Below are positions 41,175 through 49,748 of a stretch of DNA of 64,000 nucleotides, in pieces. How positions within the stretch are numbered: position 1 is the stretch's first letter; each line of letters starts with the position of its first letter. The notes beneath the pieces were generated by a model. The model had not been told where the DNA came from. It did no database searches and worked only from the letters and a program-made list of their open reading frames with translations. Source of the DNA: an uncultured Alteromonadaceae bacterium (lineage in GTDB: Bacteria > Pseudomonadota > Gammaproteobacteria > Enterobacterales > Alteromonadaceae); NCBI GenBank assembly GCA_950073835.1, contig CATMRP010000005.1, positions 1 to 64,000 on the forward strand. Direction: 5' to 3'. A program made the translations under genes and the position numbers.

Positions 41175-42766
41175 CCGGTTCATTAAGACAATCCATGACA
41201 TGGCTGCATACCTGGAGCTCCATTACCGCCGGCTGGATCCTGTTTGCTATCTTCCTCACGGGAACGCTGTCGTTTTTTCGCAATGAAATAAGTTACTGGA
41301 TGCAACCTGAGTTACACCAGAGTGTGCCAAATGAGCAGTCGGTCATAGTGGCATACGACTATTTAACTGAACACGCAGCCCAGGCCAATGAGTGGCAAAT
41401 CAGTTTACCGGACGCTCGCAAAAACACCCTGGATTTATCGTGGACGACACCGGGTGAAGCCCGGGAACGACGCCGGGGACCCAGGGTGCAGTTAGATGCT
41501 TCAACCGGTGAGCCGCTTGAAGCGCGGCAAACCGAGGGCGGGAATTTTCTGTACCGTTTCCATTTTGAGCTTTACGGTATGCCCCGTGAAGTGGCCCGCT
41601 GGCTGGTGGGTATCGTTAGTATGATGATGTTTGTGGGCATTATCAGCGGTGTGATCATGCACCGTAAAATTTTTGCTGATTTCTTTATGTTCCGGCCTGG
41701 GAAAAAGCTTTTATCCTGGATTGATGGCCATGCCATCAGCGCAGTGCTGGCCTTGCCTTTCCACATTATGATTACCTTTTCCGGTCTGATCCTGCTTGGT
41801 AATACGTTAATGCCCTGGAACGGTGAAGGGCATCATGGGGGGCCGCGAGACCGCGGCGCCGGGGGAGGCGATCGCCCGGCGGCAGTGGAGGTGGCAAAAG
41901 ACTTTGACGACAACCCGCCGTTTGACAAGATGTTCAGACACTTTGAGCAGCAATGGCAGGTACCGGTTGATACCTTGAGCATAAGTAAGCCGGGTACCAA
42001 CAAAGTGACTTACACCTTAGGTGGTGGCAACCGCACTGAGCTAAGCGCCGGTCGCGGTGGTGAAACCTCCTTTACCTTCGATGGTAACGGCGAACAAATC
42101 AGCACACGGCCGGCTAACTCCGAAGAAAACACCGCGCAGGCAGTGTATAACTACTTCGATATGTTACACCAGGCGCGTTTTGCTGATACACCCACTCGCT
42201 GGCTGCTGTTCTTTGCGGGCATCCTGGGCACCATTATGGTGGGAACAGGCTCTGTATTGTGGGCGGTAAAACGTAGCAAACAGCAAATGGGTCAGTTTGG
42301 CTTTGAGCTCATCCGTGGCTTAAACGTAGGGACGATTGCCGGACTCATGACCGCCTGTGGCAGTTATTTCTGGGCTAATCGGTTGTTATCAGCAGAACTG
42401 GCCAGCCGTTCGGGCTGGGAAATAAACATTTTCTTTATTGTGTGGGCGATGGGAATTGTTGGCGGCCTTATCTGGCGCGATCGTAAAGGCTGGCTGGTGC
42501 AGTTATCACTGGCTGGTACGTTATTTACCTTATTGCCCATTCTGGACTCAATCACGTCGTCGACCTCAGTGTTCTTCGCCCTGAACAACGCTGACTGGAT
42601 GCGTCTGAGTTTTGATATCAGCTGTTTACTTATCGCTGCGGTTCTGTGGTTAAGTGTGTACTACCTTGCGGTGCAGAAAAAAGGCCGCAGAGGTCGTAAC
42701 GTGCCTGCGTCGCCTGCACCAAAACGCAAGGTAAAACCCTTAAAAACAGCCGGAGGTGAAGCATGA
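41171..42766 (+). CDS. PepSY-associated TM helix domain protein
   Basis: MTWLHTWSSITAGWILFAIFLTGTLSFFRNEISYWMQPE; ATGA overlap with previous gene; track start 41135 is upstream. Confidence 0.9.
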   Translation: MTGSLRQSMTWLHTWSSITAGWILFAIFLTGTLSFFRNEISYWMQPELHQSVPNEQSVIVAYDYLTEHAAQANEWQISLPDARKNTLDLSWTTPGEARERRRGPRVQLDASTGEPLEARQTEGGNFLYRFHFELYGMPREVARWLVGIVSMMMFVGIISGVIMHRKIFADFFMFRPGKKLLSWIDGHAISAVLALPFHIMITFSGLILLGNTLMPWNGEGHHGGPRDRGAGGGDRPAAVEVAKDFDDNPPFDKMFRHFEQQWQVPVDTLSISKPGTNKVTYTLGGGNRTELSAGRGGETSFTFDGNGEQISTRPANSEENTAQAVYNYFDMLHQARFADTPTRWLLFFAGILGTIMVGTGSVLWAVKRSKQQMGQFGFELIRGLNVGTIAGLMTACGSYFWANRLLSAELASRSGWEINIFFIVWAMGIVGGLIWRDRKGWLVQLSLAGTLFTLLPILDSITSSTSVFFALNNADWMRLSFDISCLLIAAVLWLSVYYLAVQKKGRRGRNVPASPAPKRKVKPLKTAGGEA

Positions 42767-43086
42767 TTGGGTTAGCTGTTTTTCTGTGTTTTATTGGTTT
42801 TACGTTGTTTTCAATGGCAAACAAGAAGCATTTCGACCTCGCATTTCCAGAACAATCACTCAGTACAACCGGTAAATGGGTTTTACACGTGGTGGGATGG
42901 GCCTTCCTGGTGCCCGCTCTGCTGATTTGTGTACAACTTTGGGACACTGAAATAGGTGCCACTGTGTGGGTGGGGATGTTGCAGCTGGCAAGCCTGCTGG
43001 TGTCAGCCTGTCTGACTTATCTTCCCTCTGTTTACCTTAACCTTTGTCGCTATGGACTGCTTGGTCAGTTTTGGAGCAGGCGATAA
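42763..43086 (+). CDS. DUF3325-like small membrane protein
   Basis: AVFLCFIGFTLFSMANKKHFDLAF; TM-rich; 4-bp overlap with PepSY gene. Confidence 0.7.
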   Translation: MIGLAVFLCFIGFTLFSMANKKHFDLAFPEQSLSTTGKWVLHVVGWAFLVPALLICVQLWDTEIGATVWVGMLQLASLLVSACLTYLPSVYLNLCRYGLLGQFWSRR

Positions 43087-43130
43087 CCCTGCCTCCGCTA
43101 TCCCTATTTTTGATTCAGGACTTTATCACT

Positions 43131-45215
43131 ATGAAACTCCTACGCCATTTTTTTTCGTTGGTGTGTTTATCACTGTGCGTTAACGGCCAGCTTCAGGCCG
43201 CAAAGAACGACAAGCCTATGCTGCCGCAGGATTTGCTTATTGAACTGGGGGCTGCGGCGATCCCCGACCGTGAAACTTTTTTAACCCTCGCTCATATCGG
43301 CCAGGAGCGCGGCAGTAGCACATCCAAAGATGTGGAGCTGATTAAGTTTATTGTAAACATTCAGCCCAATCAGGCTCCGCTGGTGTATTGGATAAATACC
43401 AATAACATTAATATGCATCCTGTATTTATGCAGGAAGTGGGTATTGATGGCGGTTTTGGCCCTGGGATGGGCAAACGCGATGGTGGTCGTCGCGGTGAGC
43501 GGGGGGCTGATGCTGAACGCCCTGGACCAGATGATCGCAGGGGGAGAGGCGGTCGTGACGGCAGCAACCAGAGCCGGGGCGAGCGCGGTAGTCTTATTGT
43601 GCAGGGCCGTGGCAAAGAGATGAAAACGGTGTCTGGTTACTCGCCCGAAACCACCTCGGTGATCTTTCGCGGAGACATGTCTTATCTGGCAGATGAAACA
43701 GCGCCAAATGGTACTAAGGGCCTGTATACCTACAACTTAGATCCGCGCGCTGATGCACCATTGGTTGCAGTGGTTCAACAAGCTCTGCTGGCCACACTGC
43801 CTATTGCTCAGGGGAAGCTTGCCTACCGACTCCCAGCAAGTGACGATGAAGAGACATACCAGCAGTTTGCCCGGGCCGGGGTGGCAGTGCACAGCGATAC
43901 AGAACGCTTTATTGCACTGAATACTGGAGTGTCGATGGGTCAATTGCGTTATCTCAACGATGATAAACTGCCTTCTGCCAATGACATTGTGATCGCTAAA
44001 ACCTTGCCGAATGAATTACCCAGAGTCGCCGGGGTGATCACCGCGGTAAGACAAACGCCTTTGTCTCACGTAAACCTGCGCGCGGTGCAGGATAAAATCC
44101 CCAATGCGTATATTGCGGGCGTGCTGGAAAACAGCAGAATCACCAGTTTAATTGGTCAGTATGTGCGATATAGCGTTAATGCAGACGGCTACGAGCTGGA
44201 AGGTGTATCGTCCCAGGAGATAGAACAGTATTTACGTGCTCAGCGTCCAGCCAAATCGCCCGCGCTGAAACGTGACCTCAGCGCCCGGCAAATAAAACCA
44301 CTAAGTGATTTAACCTTTGCCGACTCTGTGAGTGTGGGGGCCAAAGCGGCGAATGTCGCAGCGCTAAAACATATAGGTTTGCCTGCTGAAACCGTGCCCG
44401 ATGGGTTTGCGGTGCCATTTTATTTTTACGATACCTTCATGCAGCACAATGGCTTTTATGCCAAGGTTGACGCTCTGCTGGCTGATAAAGCGCTTATTGC
44501 TGACAAAAGCCGGTTGGAAAAGGCGTTAAAAGCCTTACGTAAAGAGATCAAGCAGGGTGACATGCCTGCCTCCTTGATGGCGGCATTGGAGAAAACGCAT
44601 CAGAGCTTTCCTGAAGGTAGTAGTCTGCGTTGCCGTTCCAGTACCAATAATGAAGACTTAGCCCATTTTAGTGGTGCAGGGTTATATGATTCTTATACCC
44701 ATCATCCGCATGAGGGACACCTGGCTAAATCAATCAAGCAGGTTTACGCCAGCTTATGGAATTTCAGAGCTTTTGAGGCGCGTGAACGTTATGGCGTAGA
44801 CCATCAACAGGTCGCCATGGGCGTGCTGATCCATCCAAACTTTAAAGACGAGTTGGCCAATGGCGTGGCGGTTACCCAGGACGTGCGGTATGGCTCTGCG
44901 CATAACTATTATGTTAACGCCCAGCACGGTGAGGATCTGGTTACCAACCCGGATGCCTTATCCACCCCCGAAGAGCTACTGATTGCAGACAACAAAGGCG
45001 CCGGTTTTCGTCTGTTAACCCCGGCGGCAGACAAGCGCGTTGTGCTGGTCAATAAAGAACTGGATCAGTTACGTGAGTATCTGGGCCTGATTGAGCGCGA
45101 ATTCAGCCGCTTGTATCAGCCTGCTGACGATAGCCAGTTTGCCATGGAAATCGAGTTTAAGGTCACGGCCCAAAACAAGCTGGTTATCAAGCAAGCCAGA
45201 CCCTGGATTTTCTAG
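43131..45215 (+). CDS. Exported PEP/pyruvate-binding (PPDK/PEP synthase N-domain-like) protein with swivelling-His-like motif
   Basis: Signal peptide MKLLRHFFSLVCLSLCVNGQLQA; TPLSHVNLRAVQDKIPNAYIAG; VGAKAANVAALKHIGLP; SLRCRSSTNNEDLAHFSGAGLYDSYTHHPHEGHLAKSIKQVYASLWNFRAFEARERYGVDH; Arg/Gly/Asp-rich insert. Confidence 0.85.
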   Translation: MKLLRHFFSLVCLSLCVNGQLQAAKNDKPMLPQDLLIELGAAAIPDRETFLTLAHIGQERGSSTSKDVELIKFIVNIQPNQAPLVYWINTNNINMHPVFMQEVGIDGGFGPGMGKRDGGRRGERGADAERPGPDDRRGRGGRDGSNQSRGERGSLIVQGRGKEMKTVSGYSPETTSVIFRGDMSYLADETAPNGTKGLYTYNLDPRADAPLVAVVQQALLATLPIAQGKLAYRLPASDDEETYQQFARAGVAVHSDTERFIALNTGVSMGQLRYLNDDKLPSANDIVIAKTLPNELPRVAGVITAVRQTPLSHVNLRAVQDKIPNAYIAGVLENSRITSLIGQYVRYSVNADGYELEGVSSQEIEQYLRAQRPAKSPALKRDLSARQIKPLSDLTFADSVSVGAKAANVAALKHIGLPAETVPDGFAVPFYFYDTFMQHNGFYAKVDALLADKALIADKSRLEKALKALRKEIKQGDMPASLMAALEKTHQSFPEGSSLRCRSSTNNEDLAHFSGAGLYDSYTHHPHEGHLAKSIKQVYASLWNFRAFEARERYGVDHQQVAMGVLIHPNFKDELANGVAVTQDVRYGSAHNYYVNAQHGEDLVTNPDALSTPEELLIADNKGAGFRLLTPAADKRVVLVNKELDQLREYLGLIEREFSRLYQPADDSQFAMEIEFKVTAQNKLVIKQARPWIF

Positions 45216-45224
45216 CGGTACGCT

Positions 45225-45743
45225 ATGCCTATGTTTAACAAAAAGAATGCGTTTGGTGTCTTTGTGGTTGCCATCACGTTACTGGTAACGTGGCTGTTCT
45301 GGGTGTTGCAACTGAATAATGCGAATCGGCTGTATATAAGCCAAGTGTCGTTCAGCAATAACAATAAGCAGGACTGGGTAGAAGTGTATAACCCATCGCT
45401 GGCTAATGTGTCGCTCAAACATTATTACCTGTCTGATGATGCAGAGGATCCTACTCGCTATCAGGTACCTTTTGAGTTGATTGTGCCAGCCCATGGATCT
45501 GCCGTGTTGTGGGGCAAATCGGCCAGGCAGGTACCGCCGGGCAGTGCCCGTTTGAGCTTTAATCTGGGGAATGGTGAAACTGTGGTGTTGTCTGCTCCCA
45601 AGGGGGAGCAACTTAGTGAAATGACGCTGATGTCGCCGGCAGACTATAAAGGTGCTTTCACGCTGGTGCGTGATCCTGAGGATATGTCGAAGGTTGAGAT
45701 AGTCTATTCGTCATCGCCTGTGGCACTGTATGGCGGGTACTAA
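45225..45743 (+). CDS. Lamin-tail-domain-like protein with N-terminal TM anchor
   Basis: ISQVSFSNNNKQDWVEVYNPSLANVSLKHYYLSDD...LSFNLGNGETVVLSAPKG resembles the LTD beta-sandwich pattern. Confidence 0.65.
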   Translation: MPMFNKKNAFGVFVVAITLLVTWLFWVLQLNNANRLYISQVSFSNNNKQDWVEVYNPSLANVSLKHYYLSDDAEDPTRYQVPFELIVPAHGSAVLWGKSARQVPPGSARLSFNLGNGETVVLSAPKGEQLSEMTLMSPADYKGAFTLVRDPEDMSKVEIVYSSSPVALYGGY

Positions 45744-46455
45744 TGTGACAACACCGTTAAATGTAAAGCGCCACGAAATAAAGTTTTACATCAGCTACGC
45801 TGACTATGAACATACCCGCCATGTACTCAGCCATATGATGGAGACCGATCCTCATCAGGCTGACCCGCGGGGGTATTTTATACGCAGCCTATACTTTGAT
45901 GATGTGTATGACTCCAGTGTTGAGGAAAAGCTCGACGGCATTGAAAAGCGCGATAAATACCGTATTCGCATTTACGATACGGCGCAACAATGGGCAAAGC
46001 TGGAGCGCAAACGCAAGCATAATCAGTATGTAGACAAATCGTCGGTCACTATTTCCCGGTCGGAAGCAGAGTGCCTGATAAACGGAAACGCTGATTTTTT
46101 ATTAACCAAAAACAATGCCGCTGCCCGCTCGATTTATTTTGATTTTGCCCGTAAATACTTCAGGCCAACGGTGGTAGTGGATTATGACCGCGAGGTATTT
46201 ATTCTCGACTACAACGAGATCCGCGTGACCTTTGATAAACAATTACGGGTATCTACCTCCGATTTTGATTTATTTTCCCCAAACCTGGTAACCCAACCCT
46301 TACAACGTGCTGACACCATCATTATGGAAGTGAAATTTAATGTGTGTTTACCACCCTGGTTTGCCACCCTGTTAAACCTAAACGGAACCACGGCACAAGC
46401 GATCAGCAAGTACTGTCAGGGCCGCATGCACCTTAGAGAGTTTTATTTAGATTAA
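45730..46455 (+). CDS. VTC-domain (polyphosphate polymerase-like) protein
   Basis: NVKRHEIKFYISYADYEHTRHVL, YFIRSLYFDDVYDSSVEEKLDGIEKRDKYRIRIYD, KLERKRKHNQYVDKSS, VVVDYDRE, IIMEVKFN: VTC/CYTH-type tunnel motifs. Confidence 0.88.
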   Translation: MAGTNVTTPLNVKRHEIKFYISYADYEHTRHVLSHMMETDPHQADPRGYFIRSLYFDDVYDSSVEEKLDGIEKRDKYRIRIYDTAQQWAKLERKRKHNQYVDKSSVTISRSEAECLINGNADFLLTKNNAAARSIYFDFARKYFRPTVVVDYDREVFILDYNEIRVTFDKQLRVSTSDFDLFSPNLVTQPLQRADTIIMEVKFNVCLPPWFATLLNLNGTTAQAISKYCQGRMHLREFYLD

Positions 46456-46457
46456 CC

Positions 46458-47141
46458 ATGAACGATTTACCACAAATTATTGAATCTACTGCCGCTTTTT
46501 CATCTACCGCAATGAGCTCACTACAAATTTTACTGTCGTTGAGCGTGACATTTTTGATGGCGATGTTTATCTACTTTGTTTACAAGCGCACCTATAACGG
46601 CGTGCTTTATTCGCAAAACTTTAATATCACCCTGGTAATGACAGCGATTGCGATCAATTCCATTGTTATTGGCATCAGTGGCAACCTCATGCTGTCACTC
46701 GGTATGGTTGGTGCGCTATCGATCATCCGTTTTCGTACCGCCATTAAGGACCCCCGTGATACGGCCTTTATTTTCTGGTCGATTATGGTGGGTATTGCCA
46801 ATGGCGTGGCGTTTTACCAACTATCGTTAATTGCCAGTGTTTTTATTGCCGTAGTGTTGTGGGGGCTATCCAGAAAGGTGAGCTTTGAGCCTGCCTACAT
46901 GCTTATTATTAAGTACCAGGATGGCGATGCGTGGCAATCGGTAAAGACCCTATTGCAGGACAAGCAATGGGTGAGTAGTCACATCGTGCGCTCGGATACC
47001 TATAAATCCGACACGATTGAAAAAGTGACCGAAGTAAAGATCAAGCCAGGCAAACAGGATGAATTGCTGGCCAGGATCCGCACCTGCGAAGGTATTCAAA
47101 GCAGCATTTTACTGTCGAGCAACGGAGAGTTTTCAGAATGA
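46458..47141 (+). CDS. DUF4956 family membrane protein
   Basis: LSLGMVGALSIIRFRTAIKDPRDTAFIFWSIMVGIANGV, the characteristic DUF4956 segment. Confidence 0.88.
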   Translation: MNDLPQIIESTAAFSSTAMSSLQILLSLSVTFLMAMFIYFVYKRTYNGVLYSQNFNITLVMTAIAINSIVIGISGNLMLSLGMVGALSIIRFRTAIKDPRDTAFIFWSIMVGIANGVAFYQLSLIASVFIAVVLWGLSRKVSFEPAYMLIIKYQDGDAWQSVKTLLQDKQWVSSHIVRSDTYKSDTIEKVTEVKIKPGKQDELLARIRTCEGIQSSILLSSNGEFSE

Positions 47142-48556
47142 GACAGCAATTAAAGAAACCCTTGTTGGTGAGTTTGTTAGGAGGCGTAGCATGTTTTGCT
47201 GCGTCAGCTTTGGCAGCTCAGTCCGTACAAATCATTGATTTTAGTAAGCCAGATAATCAGCAAAAGATAACGCTCAAGCAGGGCGGTACCTATCGCCTGA
47301 CTGGCGAGAGTACACAAGGTCAGTTGTGGATAGAGGCCGGGGAAGAAAAGATTACCCTGATTCTGGATAATCTGACACTGTCTAACACCATGGGATCAGC
47401 CATTTTTATTGCATCATCCGGTGATGCTAATGTGATCCTGGCCAACGGCAGCCAGAACTTTTTAGCGGATCATCCGCGCCAGTCCGGCAGTATCGGTGGC
47501 GAACAAAATGCGCCGCTCTATGCAAAATCAGATCTAAAAATTGAAGGCCAGGCGAATGCAACACTTACCGTAAACGGGCGTTATAAAGACGGTATTGTCA
47601 GTAAAGATGATCTGGATATTCGAGGCGGTACTATTATTGTTGAAGCCGTTGATGATGCGCTTTACGGCAAAGACAGCGTGGATATTCGTAACGCCGCAGT
47701 GAATATTGTGGCGGGTGATGATGGTATTAAAGCTGACAATGTCAAACGAACCGATAAGGGCTTTGTGTATATTGAAAACAGTCAGGTAACACTGCATGTT
47801 CAGGATGACGCTATAAAAGGTGCGCTAGCAGTGGATTTGCTAACCAGCAACATCAATATTGAGCATTCCAAAGAAGGCATAGAAAGTAACAGCATCACAA
47901 TTTATAGCGGTGATGTGTCGGTGGTTTCCCTTGATGACGCCCTGAATATCGTTAAAGGTGATTTTAGTTCTGCCCGCTTGCTAGACGGTCTGTCTGAAGC
48001 CCTTAGCAGCGAAAATGAAACCTCACGAAAAAGAACGCCAGGCACACTGACTGTGCTGGGAGGCAATATCCACATTCGTTCCGGCGGCGATGGTTTTGAC
48101 TCAAACGGTGCGGCGCGCATGTCGGGCGGCCGGTTATTTATCGAGGGGCCAAATTCACGCGGCGACGGCTACATTGATGTTGATGAAGGATTTACCTTAA
48201 CCGGCGGTGAATTGCTGGCTATAGGTAACAGTAGTATGGCGCAAACCCCATCTGATACGACTCAGCCTATTCTTCAGGTGAATACTGAAGAAACGGTAGC
48301 TGCGGGCACGGTATTGACCATTGTCGAGGCAAACGGAAAATCAGTACTAGCGCTAACGCTACCAAAAGCGATAACGTCATTGACGTTTTCGGCCCCGGCA
48401 CTAACTCTTGGCAATACCTATCAGATTATGGCGGGAGATGTCATGTTAGGCGAGGTTGCCTTAACGGAAATGATCACTGTTATTGGTGAACGCGGACGTG
48501 GTGGAAGAGGTAAAGGCAAAGGCCGGGATAAGAATAAATCCTGGTGGGAGTGGTAA
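47138..48556 (+). CDS. Exported carbohydrate-binding-domain (DUF4353-like) beta-helix protein
   Basis: Signal peptide; DNLTLSNTMGSAIFI..., KSDLKIEGQANATLTVNGRYKDGIVSKDDLDIRGGTIIVEAVDDALYGKDSVDIRN repeats; basic Gly-rich C-terminus. Confidence 0.85.
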   Translation: MRQQLKKPLLVSLLGGVACFAASALAAQSVQIIDFSKPDNQQKITLKQGGTYRLTGESTQGQLWIEAGEEKITLILDNLTLSNTMGSAIFIASSGDANVILANGSQNFLADHPRQSGSIGGEQNAPLYAKSDLKIEGQANATLTVNGRYKDGIVSKDDLDIRGGTIIVEAVDDALYGKDSVDIRNAAVNIVAGDDGIKADNVKRTDKGFVYIENSQVTLHVQDDAIKGALAVDLLTSNINIEHSKEGIESNSITIYSGDVSVVSLDDALNIVKGDFSSARLLDGLSEALSSENETSRKRTPGTLTVLGGNIHIRSGGDGFDSNGAARMSGGRLFIEGPNSRGDGYIDVDEGFTLTGGELLAIGNSSMAQTPSDTTQPILQVNTEETVAAGTVLTIVEANGKSVLALTLPKAITSLTFSAPALTLGNTYQIMAGDVMLGEVALTEMITVIGERGRGGRGKGKGRDKNKSWWEW

Positions 48557-48588
48557 ATGAAAAGGCAGAGTGACACCGGAGAGGATCA

Positions 48589-49575
48589 GTGATGAAATCT
48601 GAGAACGTAAAATTTTGGTTGGTTTGTGGGGCGTTACTAAGCATGCTTCTAACCGCTTGCTCTGATAACGCTCCTGATGCGGGAGCGCGGCAATGGGATG
48701 ATTCCTGGGGCGGCGTGGATAAAAGCTATGATGAACAGTTATATACGATGCGTGAAGCGGTAATACCTTCGTTTGAAACACTGCAATTTCACGATGCCGA
48801 AATGGGCAGGGTGATGCAGTACAATTTGTATAAACCTGCCAATTATGACCCTCAAAAATCATACCCGTTAGTGCTGTTTATGGCCGATGCCTCTACCACC
48901 GGCAAAGGGGTAAAATCGCCATTGATGCAGGGCTATGGCGGCATTATCTGGGCAACACAAGCCTTCCAGCGTGACCACCCAAGCTTTGTGTTGGTCCCTG
49001 CCTTTGACGGGCCTGACAGAGCGACCAACGATAACGGGGAAGTGAGTGATGAAGTGGGTGTGGCGCGCCGCTTACTACTGTCGGTTATTTCACAATACGC
49101 CATCGATACTCAGCGTTTATACACTACCGGGCAGTCCATGGGGGGCATGATTTCTTTTTATTTTAATGCCACCTATCCGGATTTGTTCGCGGCGTCTTTG
49201 TATGTTGGCAGTCAGTGGGACGTTAGTGTGCTTGACCCTTTATTAGGGCAGTCTTTTATGTACATCGTGTCGGCGGCTGATCCTAAAGCCTCTAAAGGGA
49301 TGGACGAACTGGCCGAACTGTTTCAGGCCAATAATACGGACTTTGGTGAAACGATCTTTTCGGCCAGATTGCCTGTTGCGGAACAAAACGCTGCGGTGGA
49401 TTCGTTACTGGCAGCAGGACATTCGGCTAATTTTATTCGGTTTACCCCTGGTACTGTAATACCTGAGGGGAGCAGCGGAGGACGTGGTGGAGAACATATG
49501 TACTCTTTTGACTATGCTTACCAGTTGAGTGCGGCAAGAAGCTGGCTGTTCAGCCAGACTAAGGCTGAGCAATAA
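48589..49575 (+). CDS. Alpha/beta-hydrolase (esterase/PHB-depolymerase-like) lipoprotein
   Basis: Lipobox SMLLTACSD; TTGQSMGGMISFYF (nucleophile elbow). Confidence 0.85.
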   Translation: MMKSENVKFWLVCGALLSMLLTACSDNAPDAGARQWDDSWGGVDKSYDEQLYTMREAVIPSFETLQFHDAEMGRVMQYNLYKPANYDPQKSYPLVLFMADASTTGKGVKSPLMQGYGGIIWATQAFQRDHPSFVLVPAFDGPDRATNDNGEVSDEVGVARRLLLSVISQYAIDTQRLYTTGQSMGGMISFYFNATYPDLFAASLYVGSQWDVSVLDPLLGQSFMYIVSAADPKASKGMDELAELFQANNTDFGETIFSARLPVAEQNAAVDSLLAAGHSANFIRFTPGTVIPEGSSGGRGGEHMYSFDYAYQLSAARSWLFSQTKAEQ

Positions 49576-49587
49576 AAATGGACGTTG

Positions 49588-49636
49588 TTATGTGCAGGAT
49601 CTTAGCTCTCTATTAGGTTTGCAATCCTGCACATAA
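49588..49636. other. Hairpin after the esterase gene
   Basis: Perfect 13-bp inverted repeat TTATGTGCAGGAT (49588-49600) / ATCCTGCACATAA (49624-49636). Confidence 0.65.
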
Positions 49637-49659
49637 TACCTATAAATATAAATGTTAAT

Positions 49660-49676
49660 ATAAATCATTATCATTT
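49660..49676. promoter_or_regulatory. Fur-box-like sequence upstream of LysR gene
   Basis: ATAAATCATTATCATTT, half matching the Fur consensus. Confidence 0.4.
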
Positions 49677-49748
49677 GGGTGCGGTTTTATATAGAATAGC
49701 CAAAGATACAGCGATACTTATTCCTGAACATGGCACACCCTTAAAACT

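Noticed and set aside
43370-43615. Pro/Arg/Ser-rich minus-strand ORF
   Set aside because: Reverse reading of the RGD-rich insert in the dikinase-like gene; composition artefact.
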